From Firmicutes bacterium CAG:341 (GTDB lineage: Bacteria; Bacillota; Clostridia; Oscillospirales; Acutalibacteraceae): 44,444 nucleotides of DNA. Location: positions 16,583 through 61,026 of the forward strand of contig FR895321.1 in the NCBI GenBank assembly GCA_000434995.1, read 5' to 3'. Made by a program: the position numbers and the translations under genes. The notes under the pieces are model-generated. The model did no database searches, was not told the DNA's origin, and saw nothing but the letters and a program-made list of their open reading frames with translations. How positions within the stretch are numbered: the first letter of the stretch is position 1; each line of letters starts with the position of its first letter. This document shows positions 16,729-26,616 of this stretch, one piece after another.

Positions 16729-19700
16729 TTATTCATCGTCTGAAGAAATGTCACCGAAATCGAAGCCGAAGTCATCATCTGACTCGCTTTCATTATCAGC
16801 AAACAAATCATCAAAGCCATCTGACTGACCTGCTTCCTGCTCATTCTCTGCATTTTCTACTCCGAAGCCTTCCTGACCTTCAAAGTCATTTACGGTTGTA
16901 AATGCCTGTTCGTCAATCGGCTGAATTCCTGAACCGTCATCAAGATCTTGCTTAAGTTCAATTTCATTACCGTCTTTATCAAGAACCTTGGTATCGAGGC
17001 CGAGAGCCTGCAATTCCTTAAAGAGAACTTTAAATGATTCAGGTGTACCGGCTGACGGAATGTTTTCGCCCTTAACGATTGATTCATAAGTCTTAACACG
17101 ACCTACAACATCATCAGATTTAACAGTCATAATTTCCTGAAGTGTATATGCTGCACCGTAAGCTTCAAGTGCCCAAACTTCCATTTCACCGAAACGCTGG
17201 CCACCGAACTGAGCTTTACCGCCGAGTGGCTGCTGGGTTACAAGGCTGTAAGGACCGGTTGAACGAGCGTGAATCTTATCATCAACAAGGTGATGGAGTT
17301 TAAGATAATACATATAGCCTACTGTTATACGGTTATCAAACTTTTCACCTGTACGGCCGTCGATAAGTTCAGTCTTACCATCAAATACCTTCTTGCCGTT
17401 TTCATCAATGTAGTAGCCGATATTTGCTTCTTCAAGGCAATCACGAATATCTTGTTCGTGTGCACCGTCGAATACAGGAGTCATCATCTTCCAGCCAAGA
17501 GCCATAGCTGCGTAGCCGAGATGAACTTCAAGTACCTGACCGATGTTCATACGGGAAGGTACACCAAGAGGGTTAAGAACAATATCAAGAGGTCTTCCGT
17601 CAGGAAGGAATGGCATATCCTCCTGTGGTAAAATTCTTGAAACAACACCCTTGTTACCGTGACGGCCTGCCATCTTATCGCCGACTTGGATTTTACGCTT
17701 TTGTGCAATATAAACTCTTACTACTTTATTTACACCCGGTGAAAGTTCATCGCTGTTTGCACGGGTAAACACCTTAACATCAACAACAATACCGTATTCA
17801 CCGTGAGGAATACGCATTGAAGTATCCCTTACTTCTCTTGCCTTTTCGCCAAAGATTGCTCTTAAAAGTCTTTCCTCAGCTGTAAGCTCTGTTTCACCCT
17901 TTGGTGTAACCTTACCTACAAGAATATCACCCGAATGTACTTCTGCACCGACACGGATAATACCATCTTCATCAAGGTCACGAAGAGCGTCTTCACCTAC
18001 ATTAGGAATATCCCTTGTGATTTCTTCAGGGCCGAGCTTTGTATCACGAGCTTCAACTTCATGTTCAACTACATGGATTGAAGTATAAACATCATCTCTT
18101 ACAATCTTTTCGTTAATAAGAACAGCATCCTCGTAGTTATAACCTTCCCAAGTCATAAATCCGATAAGTGCATTCTTACCGAGTGAAATTTCGCCGTTAC
18201 AAGTTGCAGGGCCATCGGCAATAACCTGTCCGTCTTCAATCTTCTGATGAAGAGAAACGATAGGACGCTGGTTAATACAAGTACCTTGGTTAGAACCCTG
18301 GAACTTAACAAGTTCGTATTTATCAACTTCGCCCGGCTTTACAGTGATTTCGATAGTATCGGCATCAACTGCTGTAACAGTACCGCCACGCTTTGCGATT
18401 ACTACTACGCCTGAGTCATAAGCTGCCTTATATTCCATACCTGTGCCGACAACAGGGGCAACAGTTTTAAGAAGAGGAACTGCCTGACGCTGCATGTTAG
18501 CACCCATAAGAGCACGGTTTGCGTCATCGTTTTCAAGGAAAGGAATCATTGCAGTAGCAACTGAAACTACCATCTTCGGTGATACATCCATATAATCTAC
18601 TCTTTCAGGTGGAAGAGTAAGGAATTCATCACGGCAACGGCAAGTTACTCTTGCATTTGTAAATCTGCCGTTTTCATCAAGAGGTTCGTTAGCCTGAGCA
18701 ACAACATAATTATCTTCAACATCAGCAGTCATATAAACTACTTCGTCAGTAACAACGCCTGTTTCCTTATCAACCTTACGATATGGTGCTTCAATAAAGC
18801 CATATTCGTTAAGTCGGCTGTAACAAGCAAGATAAGAGATAAGACCGATGTTAGGACCTTCAGGTGTTTCGATAGGACACATACGACCGTAGTGGGTATA
18901 ATGTACATCTCGAACTTCGAAACCTGCACGGTCTCTTGAAAGACCGCCAGGACCGAGAGCTGAAAGTCTTCTCTTATGTGTAAGTTCTGCAAGCGGGTTA
19001 TTTTGGTCCATAAACTGTGAAAGCGGAGATGAACCGAAGAACTCTTTAATAGCAGCAACTACCGGGCGGATATTGATAAGTGCCTGCGGTGTAATAGCAC
19101 CGTCATCATCTTGTGCCTGAAGTGTCATGCGCTCACGAATAACTCTTTCCATTCTTGTAAAACCGATTCTAAACTGGTTTTGAAGAAGTTCGCCGACAGC
19201 TCTGATTCTACGGTTGCCGAGATGGTCAATATCATCAGTAGTACCTACACCATTTGCAAGGTTAATGAGATATGATACACTTGCAAAAATATCATCTGTT
19301 GTAATGTGCTTTGGAACGAGGTCATCTGCTCTTCTTTCAATTTCTTCTTTAAGAGCATCAACATCATCGCCGCACTTTTCAAGTATTTCGGAAAGAACTC
19401 TATATGATACCATTTCGTGAATGCCAAGTTCTTTGCAGTCAAAATCAACATACTTGTAAATATCAACCATACCGTTAGATACGATTTTAACTTCCTTACC
19501 GTCTGCATCGACATATGCAACCATAACACCTGCATTTTCGATTTCAACAGCTCTTTCTTCGCTGATTTTTTCGCCTGCATCTGCAAGGAATTCACCCTGT
19601 GGTGAAATGATAGGCTGAGTAAGAACTCTGTCTTTAAGCCTATCGCTTAATGAAAGCTTTTTATTATATTTATATCTGCCGACTCTTGAAAGATCATAAC

Positions 19701-20493
19701 GGTGAGCATCAAAGAACAAACCGTCAAGATGTGCCTGTGCAGTTTCAAGTGTAGGCGGTTCACCAGGACGAAGCTTTTTATAAACTTCAAGAAGAGCTTC
19801 TTCCTGATTTTTAGTAGTATCCTTGTCAATTGTTGCAAGAATCTTGTCATCTTCACCAAAGAAATCTACGATTTCAGAATCTGTGCCAAGACCTAATGAA
19901 CGAAGGAATGTTGTAATATAAATCTTTCTGTTTTTATCAATACGAACATAGAAAAGGTCATTGGCATCTGTTTCATATTCAAGCCAAGCACCGCGGTTAG
20001 GAATTACAGTATTAGTGAAAAGTTCCTTACCTGTTTTATCGTGGTCCATATTGTAGTAAACACCCGGTGAACGAACAAGCTGGGATACAATACATCTTTC
20101 AGCACCGTTAATAACAAATGTGCCTGCATCTGTCATCCAAGGAAGGTCGCCCATAAAAATAGTGTTTTCTTTGATTTCGCCTGTTTCTTTATTAACAAGC
20201 CTTGCTCTGACCTTTAAAGGACGAGCATAAGTGGTGTCACGAGTCTTACACTGTGCAATTGAATACTTAGGTTCGTCGTCAATTGAAAAGTCAACAAAAT
20301 CAAGCACAAGGTTACCTGTGTAATCACTGATTTCACCAATATCCTTGAATACTTCTTTGAGACCCTCTTCAAGAAACCAACGGTAAGAACTCTTCTGCAC
20401 TTCGATAAGGTTAGGCATTTTCATAACCTCATTGATTTTTGCAAAACTCTTTCTCGTTGTTGTGCCGAGCTGGACATCCTTAACATTTACCAT
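16729..20493 (-). CDS. rpoB: DNA-directed RNA polymerase subunit beta
   Basis: 1254 residues from ATG 20493, chosen because GGAG ends 8 bases upstream and the homologous start is MVNVKDVQLG; a GTG nine bases further up overlaps that ribosome binding site. The rifampicin region reads SQFMDQNNPLAELTHKRRLSALGPGGL, a susceptible-type sequence (given here in two motifs: SQFMDQNNP and HKRRLSALGPGGL). Other landmarks are YGRMCPIETPEGPNIGLI, VGDKMAGRHGNKGVVS and GGKAQFGGQRFGEMEVWALEAYGA. The C-terminal 60 residues are very acidic. Upstream is a divergent binding-protein gene, not rplL. Confidence 0.98.
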   Translation of the reverse strand: MVNVKDVQLGTTTRKSFAKINEVMKMPNLIEVQKSSYRWFLEEGLKEVFKDIGEISDYTGNLVLDFVDFSIDDEPKYSIAQCKTRDTTYARPLKVRARLVNKETGEIKENTIFMGDLPWMTDAGTFVINGAERCIVSQLVRSPGVYYNMDHDKTGKELFTNTVIPNRGAWLEYETDANDLFYVRIDKNRKIYITTFLRSLGLGTDSEIVDFFGEDDKILATIDKDTTKNQEEALLEVYKKLRPGEPPTLETAQAHLDGLFFDAHRYDLSRVGRYKYNKKLSLSDRLKDRVLTQPIISPQGEFLADAGEKISEERAVEIENAGVMVAYVDADGKEVKIVSNGMVDIYKYVDFDCKELGIHEMVSYRVLSEILEKCGDDVDALKEEIERRADDLVPKHITTDDIFASVSYLINLANGVGTTDDIDHLGNRRIRAVGELLQNQFRIGFTRMERVIRERMTLQAQDDDGAITPQALINIRPVVAAIKEFFGSSPLSQFMDQNNPLAELTHKRRLSALGPGGLSRDRAGFEVRDVHYTHYGRMCPIETPEGPNIGLISYLACYSRLNEYGFIEAPYRKVDKETGVVTDEVVYMTADVEDNYVVAQANEPLDENGRFTNARVTCRCRDEFLTLPPERVDYMDVSPKMVVSVATAMIPFLENDDANRALMGANMQRQAVPLLKTVAPVVGTGMEYKAAYDSGVVVIAKRGGTVTAVDADTIEITVKPGEVDKYELVKFQGSNQGTCINQRPIVSLHQKIEDGQVIADGPATCNGEISLGKNALIGFMTWEGYNYEDAVLINEKIVRDDVYTSIHVVEHEVEARDTKLGPEEITRDIPNVGEDALRDLDEDGIIRVGAEVHSGDILVGKVTPKGETELTAEERLLRAIFGEKAREVRDTSMRIPHGEYGIVVDVKVFTRANSDELSPGVNKVVRVYIAQKRKIQVGDKMAGRHGNKGVVSRILPQEDMPFLPDGRPLDIVLNPLGVPSRMNIGQVLEVHLGYAAMALGWKMMTPVFDGAHEQDIRDCLEEANIGYYIDENGKKVFDGKTELIDGRTGEKFDNRITVGYMYYLKLHHLVDDKIHARSTGPYSLVTQQPLGGKAQFGGQRFGEMEVWALEAYGAAYTLQEIMTVKSDDVVGRVKTYESIVKGENIPSAGTPESFKVLFKELQALGLDTKVLDKDGNEIELKQDLDDGSGIQPIDEQAFTTVNDFEGQEGFGVENAENEQEAGQSDGFDDLFADNESESDDDFGFDFGDISSDDE

Positions 20494-20661
20494 TAGAGTC
20501 ACTCCGATCGTTTTATTTTCGTAATATGTTTATATTCACAAACAGCTAATTGCGCATTGCATATGACCTGAAAACCAAAATTTTCCGTTACATATATATA
20601 AGCAATAATTAAAAAAAAAGATTTATAATTTGCAATAGAAAGCCATTTTAAGATAGCTAAT

Positions 20662-20690
20662 AATATAAACTACCTTAATCAATATGTCAA
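20662..20690 (-). promoter_or_regulatory. Promoter of rpoB-rpoC
   Basis: Perfect TTGACA (20690-20685) and TATATT (20667-20662) with a 17-base spacer on the minus strand. The leader would be about 160 nt. It contains a T9 run and only weak short hairpins; I saw no convincing terminator or riboswitch in it. Confidence 0.65.
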
Positions 20691-20794
20691 CACCTTTTTT
20701 AAGATTTTATCAAGGAAAGCAAAAAGTTTTTGGTACACTGTGCCACGCGTTTTGATAATTCGGCAAAAAATCACTAAAATTAAGTATTTTTTCA

Positions 20795-20823
20795 TTGATT
20801 TAGCAGATACACTTTGTTATAAT
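20795..20823 (+). promoter_or_regulatory. Promoter of the oligopeptide-binding lipoprotein gene
   Basis: TTGATT (20795-20800) and perfect TATAAT (20818-20823) with a 17-base spacer. An imperfect dyad GGTACA-C-TGTGCC lies at 20732-20744, about 50 bases upstream of the -35 box. Confidence 0.6.
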
Positions 20824-20874
20824 TGCAAGTAGACTATAATTTTATATTTATTACATTACTATTAGGTGAAGAAA

Positions 20875-22557
20875 TTGAAAACTGCAATTAAACGACTTTG
20901 TGCTGTTTTTATGTGTTTTATCATTACAGCAACTATATTTTCCGGCTGTTCATCAAACAGCGGTAAAATTGATTTTATATACCCTTTTTCAGGCAAAGTA
21001 TCAAGCTTTGACCCACAGGTAGCCAAAACTGCCGATGAATTTTTAATTGTTGAAAATTGCTTTGAAGGGCTTGTCAGAGTAAATGATGACGGAAAAGTTC
21101 AGGCAGGCGTTGCGAAAACTTGGGATATAAGCGATGATGGAAAAGTGTACACATTCCATTTAAGGCAAGGTGCAAAATGGAATGTTAAAAACACATCGCA
21201 AAGTGCCGACAGCAAAGAGCTTACAAAAGCGCAGGAACTTATGGGCGAAACCTTTAATCCGGATATTACTGCAAATGATTTTGTATTTGCACTTCAAAGA
21301 GCGTGCGAAAAGAACACTGACGCTCCCCTGTTTTCTTCAATATCAAATATTGTCAACGCTTCAAAAATACATTCGGGCAAAATGAAATCAAGCAAGCTTG
21401 GTGTAAAAGCAATTGATGATTACACTCTTGAAATTAAGCTTAAGTCTGCCGACAACGGATTTTTAAATGTGCTTTCAACAGCAATTGCAATGCCTTGTAA
21501 CGAAGATTATTTCAACGCTACAAAAGGACGATACGGTTTAGGGCTTGATTACAGCATATTCAACGGTCAATTTTATGTAAGCAACATACTTGAGGCTTCA
21601 TATCTACTAAAAAACAATTCGCAGTATGTAGGCGATTATAAATCACAGGTAACAGATGTAACATTAAAAATAACCGACGGCAGTGAAGATACCGTAAAAA
21701 GCTTAAAATCAGGATATTATGACAGTGCATATATCACAGGTCAGGAATATGACAAACTTAAAGACAGCGGCATTACTGCTATTAGCTACACAGACACAAC
21801 ACTTGCAATGATACTTAACAAAAATAATGTTATCTTTTCTAATGATAAGCTTAGGCAAGCGGTATGTTTAAGTATATCTGACCTTGATTCAAAAAAATAC
21901 GATTACTTAAGCCGTGCAACCAGCTTTACCCCACCAAGCTGTGTTATTGAAGCAAACGCGGCTAACAAAGAAATGGGTGCTACGGTATATAAGCAAAATA
22001 TAACTAAAGCGCAGGAACTTTGGAGAACTGGGCTTAACGAACTCGGTGCAACCCAAGCAAGCTTTACCGTAATTGCAACAGAAGAATACAAAGATGTGGT
22101 AAAAGAACTTGTGCAGGGCATACAGGCAGGTGTCGGCTCTATATCATCATACGGTAATGATGATGAACACAAGATTAGTTTTTCACTTAAAATCGATATA
22201 TTAAGCGAAAGCGACTATCGAACCGCTTTATCAAAAGGTGATTATGATATTGCACTGTACAAATTTACAGCAACCAACCAAAGTGCTTTAAACTTTTTAA
22301 GCAGTGTTATAAACAGTAATCTTATGGGCAATGCGCCTGCTGCTGTTTCTGCTTTAAAAAGAGCGCAAAACGGAACTGCGCAAAATCTTGCGCAAAATGC
22401 AAAAAACTGTGAAAAAGCAATTTTAGCTGATTACAGTATTAAACCTGTGTTATATGAATCATCATATTATGCACAGGCAAAAGGGGTTGCGAATGTACAA
22501 TTTCATCCCGGAAGCGGAAGGATAAGTTTTGTAAATGCAACAAGAGAAGAAAAATAA
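20875..22557 (+). CDS. ABC transporter solute-binding lipoprotein, family 5 (oligopeptide type)
   Basis: 560 residues from TTG 20875: AGGTGA is 5 bases upstream, and the GTG at 20866 lies inside it. Residues 1-24 form a lipoprotein signal with lipobox IFSGC, so Cys25 would be lipidated and the protein tethered outside the membrane. FDPQVAKTADEFLIVENCFEGLVR and AKTWDISDDGKVYTFHLRQGAKW are typical of the SBP_bac_5/OppA family, which captures peptides or other oligomers. No permease or ATPase gene of the Opp type is adjacent, so it is an orphan in this window. Its 3' end overlaps the vanZ-like gene by 23 bases. Confidence 0.88.
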   Translation: MKTAIKRLCAVFMCFIITATIFSGCSSNSGKIDFIYPFSGKVSSFDPQVAKTADEFLIVENCFEGLVRVNDDGKVQAGVAKTWDISDDGKVYTFHLRQGAKWNVKNTSQSADSKELTKAQELMGETFNPDITANDFVFALQRACEKNTDAPLFSSISNIVNASKIHSGKMKSSKLGVKAIDDYTLEIKLKSADNGFLNVLSTAIAMPCNEDYFNATKGRYGLGLDYSIFNGQFYVSNILEASYLLKNNSQYVGDYKSQVTDVTLKITDGSEDTVKSLKSGYYDSAYITGQEYDKLKDSGITAISYTDTTLAMILNKNNVIFSNDKLRQAVCLSISDLDSKKYDYLSRATSFTPPSCVIEANAANKEMGATVYKQNITKAQELWRTGLNELGATQASFTVIATEEYKDVVKELVQGIQAGVGSISSYGNDDEHKISFSLKIDILSESDYRTALSKGDYDIALYKFTATNQSALNFLSSVINSNLMGNAPAAVSALKRAQNGTAQNLAQNAKNCEKAILADYSIKPVLYESSYYAQAKGVANVQFHPGSGRISFVNATREEK

Positions 22558-23002
22558 TAAAACAGTTACTATATTAAGTTGGTTTCTTGTTTTAATATGT
22601 ATGGCTGTGATATTTTGGCTTTCATCAAGAACAGCGGATGAATCCGCGGCGCAAAGCGGTGTTATAGTTGAATGGATAATTAAGCATTTCGGCGATAACG
22701 GCGTTACTGATTTTATTGTAAGAAAATCAGCTCATTTTTGCGAATATATCGGGCTGTGCTTTTTAATCAGCAATGCAATATATCAAACAAAGAAAAAATT
22801 TATACCCCTTTATGCCTGCACACTGACTTCGTTATATGCAATAAGTGATGAATTTCACCAGCTTTTTGTAAGCGGACGCTCGTGTGAATTAAAGGATTGG
22901 GCAATTGACACGGTAGGCGCATTTGTAGGTGCTGCGGCATTTTTTATAATTCACACCATAGCCGGAAAAGCGGCAAAAAGCAAAAATAACATTGACACAT
23001 AG
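22535..23002 (+). CDS. VanZ-like family membrane protein
   Basis: 155 residues. The VanZ family pattern is clear: WLSSRTADESAAQS after the first membrane segment, KSAHFCEYIGLCFL, and DEFHQLFVSGRSCELKDWAIDTVGAFVGA. Three to four membrane segments are visible (about residues 11-28, 67-84, 88-103, 126-143). VanZ is named for low-level teicoplanin resistance, but chromosomal relatives have no settled function, so resistance should not be assumed. The start overlaps the binding-protein gene in another frame, with a GAAGGA about 14 bases before the ATG, which implies coupled, weak translation. Confidence 0.85.
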   Translation: MQQEKKNNKTVTILSWFLVLICMAVIFWLSSRTADESAAQSGVIVEWIIKHFGDNGVTDFIVRKSAHFCEYIGLCFLISNAIYQTKKKFIPLYACTLTSLYAISDEFHQLFVSGRSCELKDWAIDTVGAFVGAAAFFIIHTIAGKAAKSKNNIDT

Positions 23003-23019
23003 ATTTATTAGTTTATAAT
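22992..23019 (+). promoter_or_regulatory. Promoter of nagB
   Basis: Perfect TTGACA (22992-22997) and perfect TATAAT (23014-23019) with a 16-base spacer, overlapping the vanZ-like stop. Confidence 0.65.
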
Positions 23020-23056
23020 ATATAAGATATTGATTTATAAAACGGAGGAAAATATT

Positions 23057-23782
23057 ATGAATGTACTTGTATATGATAATGAAGAGCAAATTGGTATTGC
23101 GGCAGGTAACTATATGTGCGGCCAGGTTCTTGCAAAGCCTGACAGCGTGCTTGGACTTGCAACAGGTTCAACCCCACTTAAGCCATACGGCCATATGATT
23201 AAGCTTTATGAAGCAGGTGCGGTTGACTTCAGTAAGGTAACAACATTTAACCTTGATGAATACTGCAAGCTTGATGTTAATGATGTTAATTCATATCATC
23301 GTTTTATGCACGATAATCTTTTTGACCACATCAACATTCCTGAAGAAAATATCAACTTTCTCAATGGTAATGCTGAAAATCTTGAAGAAGAATGCAAAGC
23401 ATATGAGAAAAGAATTAAGAAATCCGGCGGAATTGATATTCAGCTTTTAGGTATCGGTTCAAACGGTCACATTGCTTTTAATGAGCCTTCAGACAGCTTC
23501 CAAAGATGGAGCCATGTTGTAGCTCTTAAAGAAAGCACAATTAAAGATAACAGCCGCTTTTTTAAATCAATAGAAGAAGTGCCTACCCATGCCGTAACAA
23601 TGGGTATCGGCTCAATTATGCAAGCGAAGAGAATACTTATTATCGCAATTGGAGAAAATAAAGCAAAAGCAATTAAGCAGCTTATTGACGGAAATGTAAC
23701 TCCTCAATGCCCTGCTTCAGTTTTACAGTTTCATACAGATGTTACACTTATGCTTGATAAAGGTGCTGCATCGCTTCTTTAA
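23057..23782 (+). CDS. nagB: Glucosamine-6-phosphate deaminase
   Basis: 241 residues from ATG 23057, which has GGAGG 8 bases upstream; a longer frame from 23030 would remove the leader. NagB converts glucosamine 6-phosphate to fructose 6-phosphate and ammonia in amino-sugar catabolism. Family landmarks are LGLATGSTP (phosphate loop), FNLDEYCKL with Asp67, and GIGSNGHIAFNEP with His138 and Glu143. The Asn in place of E. coli Asp141 is usual in Gram-positive NagB. No nagA or nagE is adjacent. metG follows after 17 bases. Confidence 0.96.
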   Translation: MNVLVYDNEEQIGIAAGNYMCGQVLAKPDSVLGLATGSTPLKPYGHMIKLYEAGAVDFSKVTTFNLDEYCKLDVNDVNSYHRFMHDNLFDHINIPEENINFLNGNAENLEEECKAYEKRIKKSGGIDIQLLGIGSNGHIAFNEPSDSFQRWSHVVALKESTIKDNSRFFKSIEEVPTHAVTMGIGSIMQAKRILIIAIGENKAKAIKQLIDGNVTPQCPASVLQFHTDVTLMLDKGAASLL

Positions 23783-23799
23783 TATCGGAGGTAAACAAA

Positions 23800-25749
23800 A
23801 TGGCTGAAAAAGAAAAATTTTATATAACTACACCTATTTACTATCCATCAGGCAACCCGCATATCGGTCATTGCTACACAACCGTAGCGTGCGACTCTAT
23901 TGCCCGTTTCAGAAGAATGCAGGGTAAAGATGTTATTTTTCTTACCGGTACTGATGAACACGGTTTAAAAATTGAGCAAAAAGCAAAGGAAAAAGGAATT
24001 ACTCCAAAAGAATATGTAGACGAAATAGTTAAAGTATTTAAAAATCTTTGGAGCTATATGAACATCAGTTATGACAGATATATTCGTACTACTGATGATT
24101 ATCATATTGAAACAGTACAAAAAATCTTTAAAGAGCTTTATGACAAAGGATATATTTACAAGGGAACATATAAAGGAAAATACTGCACACCTTGTGAATC
24201 GTTTTGGACTGAAAGCCAGCTTGTTGACGGAAAATGCCCTGAATGCGGAAGAGAAGTAACCGAAGCGGAAGAAGAAGCATATTTCTTCAAGCTCTCACCT
24301 TTTGCAGACAGAATTGAAAAACTACTTCTTGAAACAGATTATTTACAGCCGAGAACAAGAGCTGTTGAACTTGTAAACAACTTTATTAAACCGGGACTTG
24401 AAGATTTGTGCGTATCAAGAACGACTTTTAAATGGGGCATTCCTGTAACATTTGATGACAAGCATGTTATTTATGTTTGGGTTGACGCTCTTTCTAACTA
24501 TATTTCCGCACTTGGCTATCTTAACGATAAATATGATGATTTTGACAGATTTTGGCCTGCCGATTTGCATATGGTTGCAAAAGATATAATGCGTTTTCAC
24601 GCAATCATTTGGCCTGCAATGCTTATGGCACTTGACTTGCCGCTTCCAAAGCACCTTGCAGTTCACGGCTGGATTACTTTCAACGGTCAAAAAATGAGTA
24701 AGTCAATCGGCAATGTTGTTGACCCGATGGTATTAGGTGAAAGATACGGTGCCGACGCAATAAGATACCATATTTTAAGAGAAATGGCACTTGGCGCAGA
24801 CAGTTCATTTTCTAACGAAATTATGATTAACAGAATTAACTCTGACCTTGCAAACGACCTTGGAAATCTTGTTTCAAGAACAGTAGCAATGGTTGAAAAA
24901 TATTTTGGCGGCACACTCCCTACTGAAAGGGAAAGCGCACCTGTTGATGATGAACTTATCAATATGGCAACATCTTTAAGAGAAAAGATTGCTGAATTTA
25001 TGGATGAAACCCAGCTCAACAATGCACTTGCCGAAATATTCAAAGTTATTTCAAGAGCTAACAAGTACATTGATGAAACAACACCGTGGATTCTCGGCAA
25101 AGATGAAAGCAAAAAAGCAAGGCTTGCAAGCGTACTTTACAATCTTCTTGAAGCTATCAGAATTTCCACCACACTTCTTTCTTGCTTTATGCCGACTACA
25201 ATGCCGAAAGTATGGGAGCAAATTGGTGCAGATAAAGAACTCATCACATATGAAAACGCCGGCAAATTTAATGTTCTTCCGCTTGATGTAACAGTTCATA
25301 AAGGCCCTGCCCTTTTCCCGAGAATTGATGCTGATAAAGAAATTGAAGAACTTAACGAGCTTATTAAAAAGCAGGCAGAAGAAGCACAAAAGGCACTGCA
25401 AAAGCCTGAAATTGAGGGACTTGCAGAAATCCAATTTGACGATTTTGCAAAGGTTGAACTGAGAGTAGCTAAAATTGAGCAGTGCGAACCTATTAAGAAA
25501 GCTAAAAAGCTTCTTAAATTGCAGGTTAATGACGGTTCAAGCGAACTTAGGCAGATTGTATCGGGCATTGCACCTTGGTACAAGCCTGAAGATTTAATCG
25601 GCAAGAGTGTTATTATTGTTGCAAATCTCAAGCCTGCAAAGCTTTGCGGTGAAATGAGCAACGGTATGCTTCTTGCAGGTGATGTAAGCGAAGATGATGT
25701 AAAAGTACTCTTTGTTGACGGAATGCCGGCAGGAACTAAAATAAGATAA
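23800..25749 (+). CDS. metG: Methionyl-tRNA synthetase
   Basis: 649 residues, the dimeric type. The class I motifs are HIGH (residues 21-24, in GNPHIGHCYT) and KMSKS (298-302). A single zinc knuckle reads CTPC ... CPEC. The last 100 residues are the EMAP/Trbp-type tRNA-binding domain (FAKVELRVAKI, MSNGMLLAGD). It charges initiator and elongator tRNA-Met. The ATG follows GGAGG by 9 bases, and tatD begins 17 bases after the stop, a pairing common in Firmicutes. Confidence 0.98.
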   Translation: MAEKEKFYITTPIYYPSGNPHIGHCYTTVACDSIARFRRMQGKDVIFLTGTDEHGLKIEQKAKEKGITPKEYVDEIVKVFKNLWSYMNISYDRYIRTTDDYHIETVQKIFKELYDKGYIYKGTYKGKYCTPCESFWTESQLVDGKCPECGREVTEAEEEAYFFKLSPFADRIEKLLLETDYLQPRTRAVELVNNFIKPGLEDLCVSRTTFKWGIPVTFDDKHVIYVWVDALSNYISALGYLNDKYDDFDRFWPADLHMVAKDIMRFHAIIWPAMLMALDLPLPKHLAVHGWITFNGQKMSKSIGNVVDPMVLGERYGADAIRYHILREMALGADSSFSNEIMINRINSDLANDLGNLVSRTVAMVEKYFGGTLPTERESAPVDDELINMATSLREKIAEFMDETQLNNALAEIFKVISRANKYIDETTPWILGKDESKKARLASVLYNLLEAIRISTTLLSCFMPTTMPKVWEQIGADKELITYENAGKFNVLPLDVTVHKGPALFPRIDADKEIEELNELIKKQAEEAQKALQKPEIEGLAEIQFDDFAKVELRVAKIEQCEPIKKAKKLLKLQVNDGSSELRQIVSGIAPWYKPEDLIGKSVIIVANLKPAKLCGEMSNGMLLAGDVSEDDVKVLFVDGMPAGTKIR

Positions 25750-25766
25750 GAAACGGTAGGAACGAA

Positions 25767-26531
25767 ATGTATCACAATATTTTTGATACACATTCCCACT
25801 ATGACGACAGTAAGTTTAACCCTGACAGAGAGGAATTACTTGATAATCTTCAAAGTCAGGGTGTTTCTTTAGTTGTCAGCTGCGGATGTGACTTAGATTC
25901 AACTCAATTTAATTTTGACCTTGCACAAAAATATGATTATATTTATTTTGCCGCAGGCCTGCACCCTGAAAACTTAAAGGGTGCAAATCTTGATGATTTA
26001 AAAATCATTGAAAAATTTGCAAAAAATGAAAAATGCGTTGCAATCGGCGAAATCGGACTTGATTATTACTGGATGGAATCGAGCAAAGATGAGCAAAAAA
26101 AGTTTTTCAAAGCACAAATTGAACTTGCAAACAAGCTTGATATGCCGATAATCGTTCACGACAGGGACGCACACGGCGACACCCTTGATATTCTTAAAGA
26201 AACAAAGCCAAAAGGTGTTGTACATTGCTTTTCAGGTTCAAAAGAAATGGCGAGAGAAATTATTAAGCTTGGTATGTATATCGGCTTAAACGGAGTTGTA
26301 ACCTTTAATAATGCAAGAAAAAGCCTTGAAGTTGCAAAAGAGATACCGATTGAAAGATTGGTACTTGAAACCGATTGCCCATACCTTGCCCCTACCCCAA
26401 TGAGAGGCAAGCGCAACGATTCGCACTATATTCCGTACATTGCTGAAAAAATCGGCTCGCTTTTGGGCATAGACGCACAAGAGCTTTTAAATATCACAAA
26501 CGAAAACGCAAAAAGATTATATAATTTGTAG
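25767..26531 (+). CDS. tatD: TatD-family metal-dependent deoxyribonuclease
   Basis: 254 residues. Metal ligands are visible: the first histidine pair in FDTHSHYDD, Glu in GEIGLDYY, His in IVHDRDA, His in VVHCFSGS and Asp in ETDCPYLAP. TatD enzymes are cytosolic 3'-5' exonucleases linked to DNA repair and DNA clearance. It is the last gene of nagB-metG-tatD and is followed by a bidirectional terminator. Confidence 0.94.
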   Translation: MYHNIFDTHSHYDDSKFNPDREELLDNLQSQGVSLVVSCGCDLDSTQFNFDLAQKYDYIYFAAGLHPENLKGANLDDLKIIEKFAKNEKCVAIGEIGLDYYWMESSKDEQKKFFKAQIELANKLDMPIIVHDRDAHGDTLDILKETKPKGVVHCFSGSKEMAREIIKLGMYIGLNGVVTFNNARKSLEVAKEIPIERLVLETDCPYLAPTPMRGKRNDSHYIPYIAEKIGSLLGIDAQELLNITNENAKRLYNL

Positions 26532-26550
26532 TCAAAATGCATATTAACAG

Positions 26551-26593
26551 AAAAAGCAGTCAACATACAAAAAAGTATATTGACTGCTTTTTA
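26551..26593. terminator. Bidirectional terminator between tatD and the PIN-like gene
   Basis: AAAAAGCAGTCAA (26551-26563) pairs perfectly with TTGACTGCTTTTT (26580-26592), and ATAC/GTAT extends the stem after one mismatch. A and T ends serve both directions. Confidence 0.88.
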
Positions 26594-26616
26594 TATTTCT
26601 ATAAAACAAGCGGTGA

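Noticed and set aside
16729..20493. Rifampicin- or streptomycin-resistance substitutions in rpoB and rpsL
   Set aside because: The key residues I can place read as susceptible-type in both genes.
20494..20660. Riboswitch or attenuator in the rpoB leader
   Set aside because: The T9 run is not preceded by a stable stem and no known motif is visible; the region is simply AT-rich.
20732..20744. Imperfect dyad GGTACA-C-TGTGCC as an operator or hairpin
   Set aside because: It is short, has one mismatch, lies about 50 bases upstream of the nearest -35 box, and has no second copy.
22535..23002. VanZ-like gene as glycopeptide resistance
   Set aside because: No vanHAX or ligase genes are present; chromosomal VanZ-like proteins are common without resistance.
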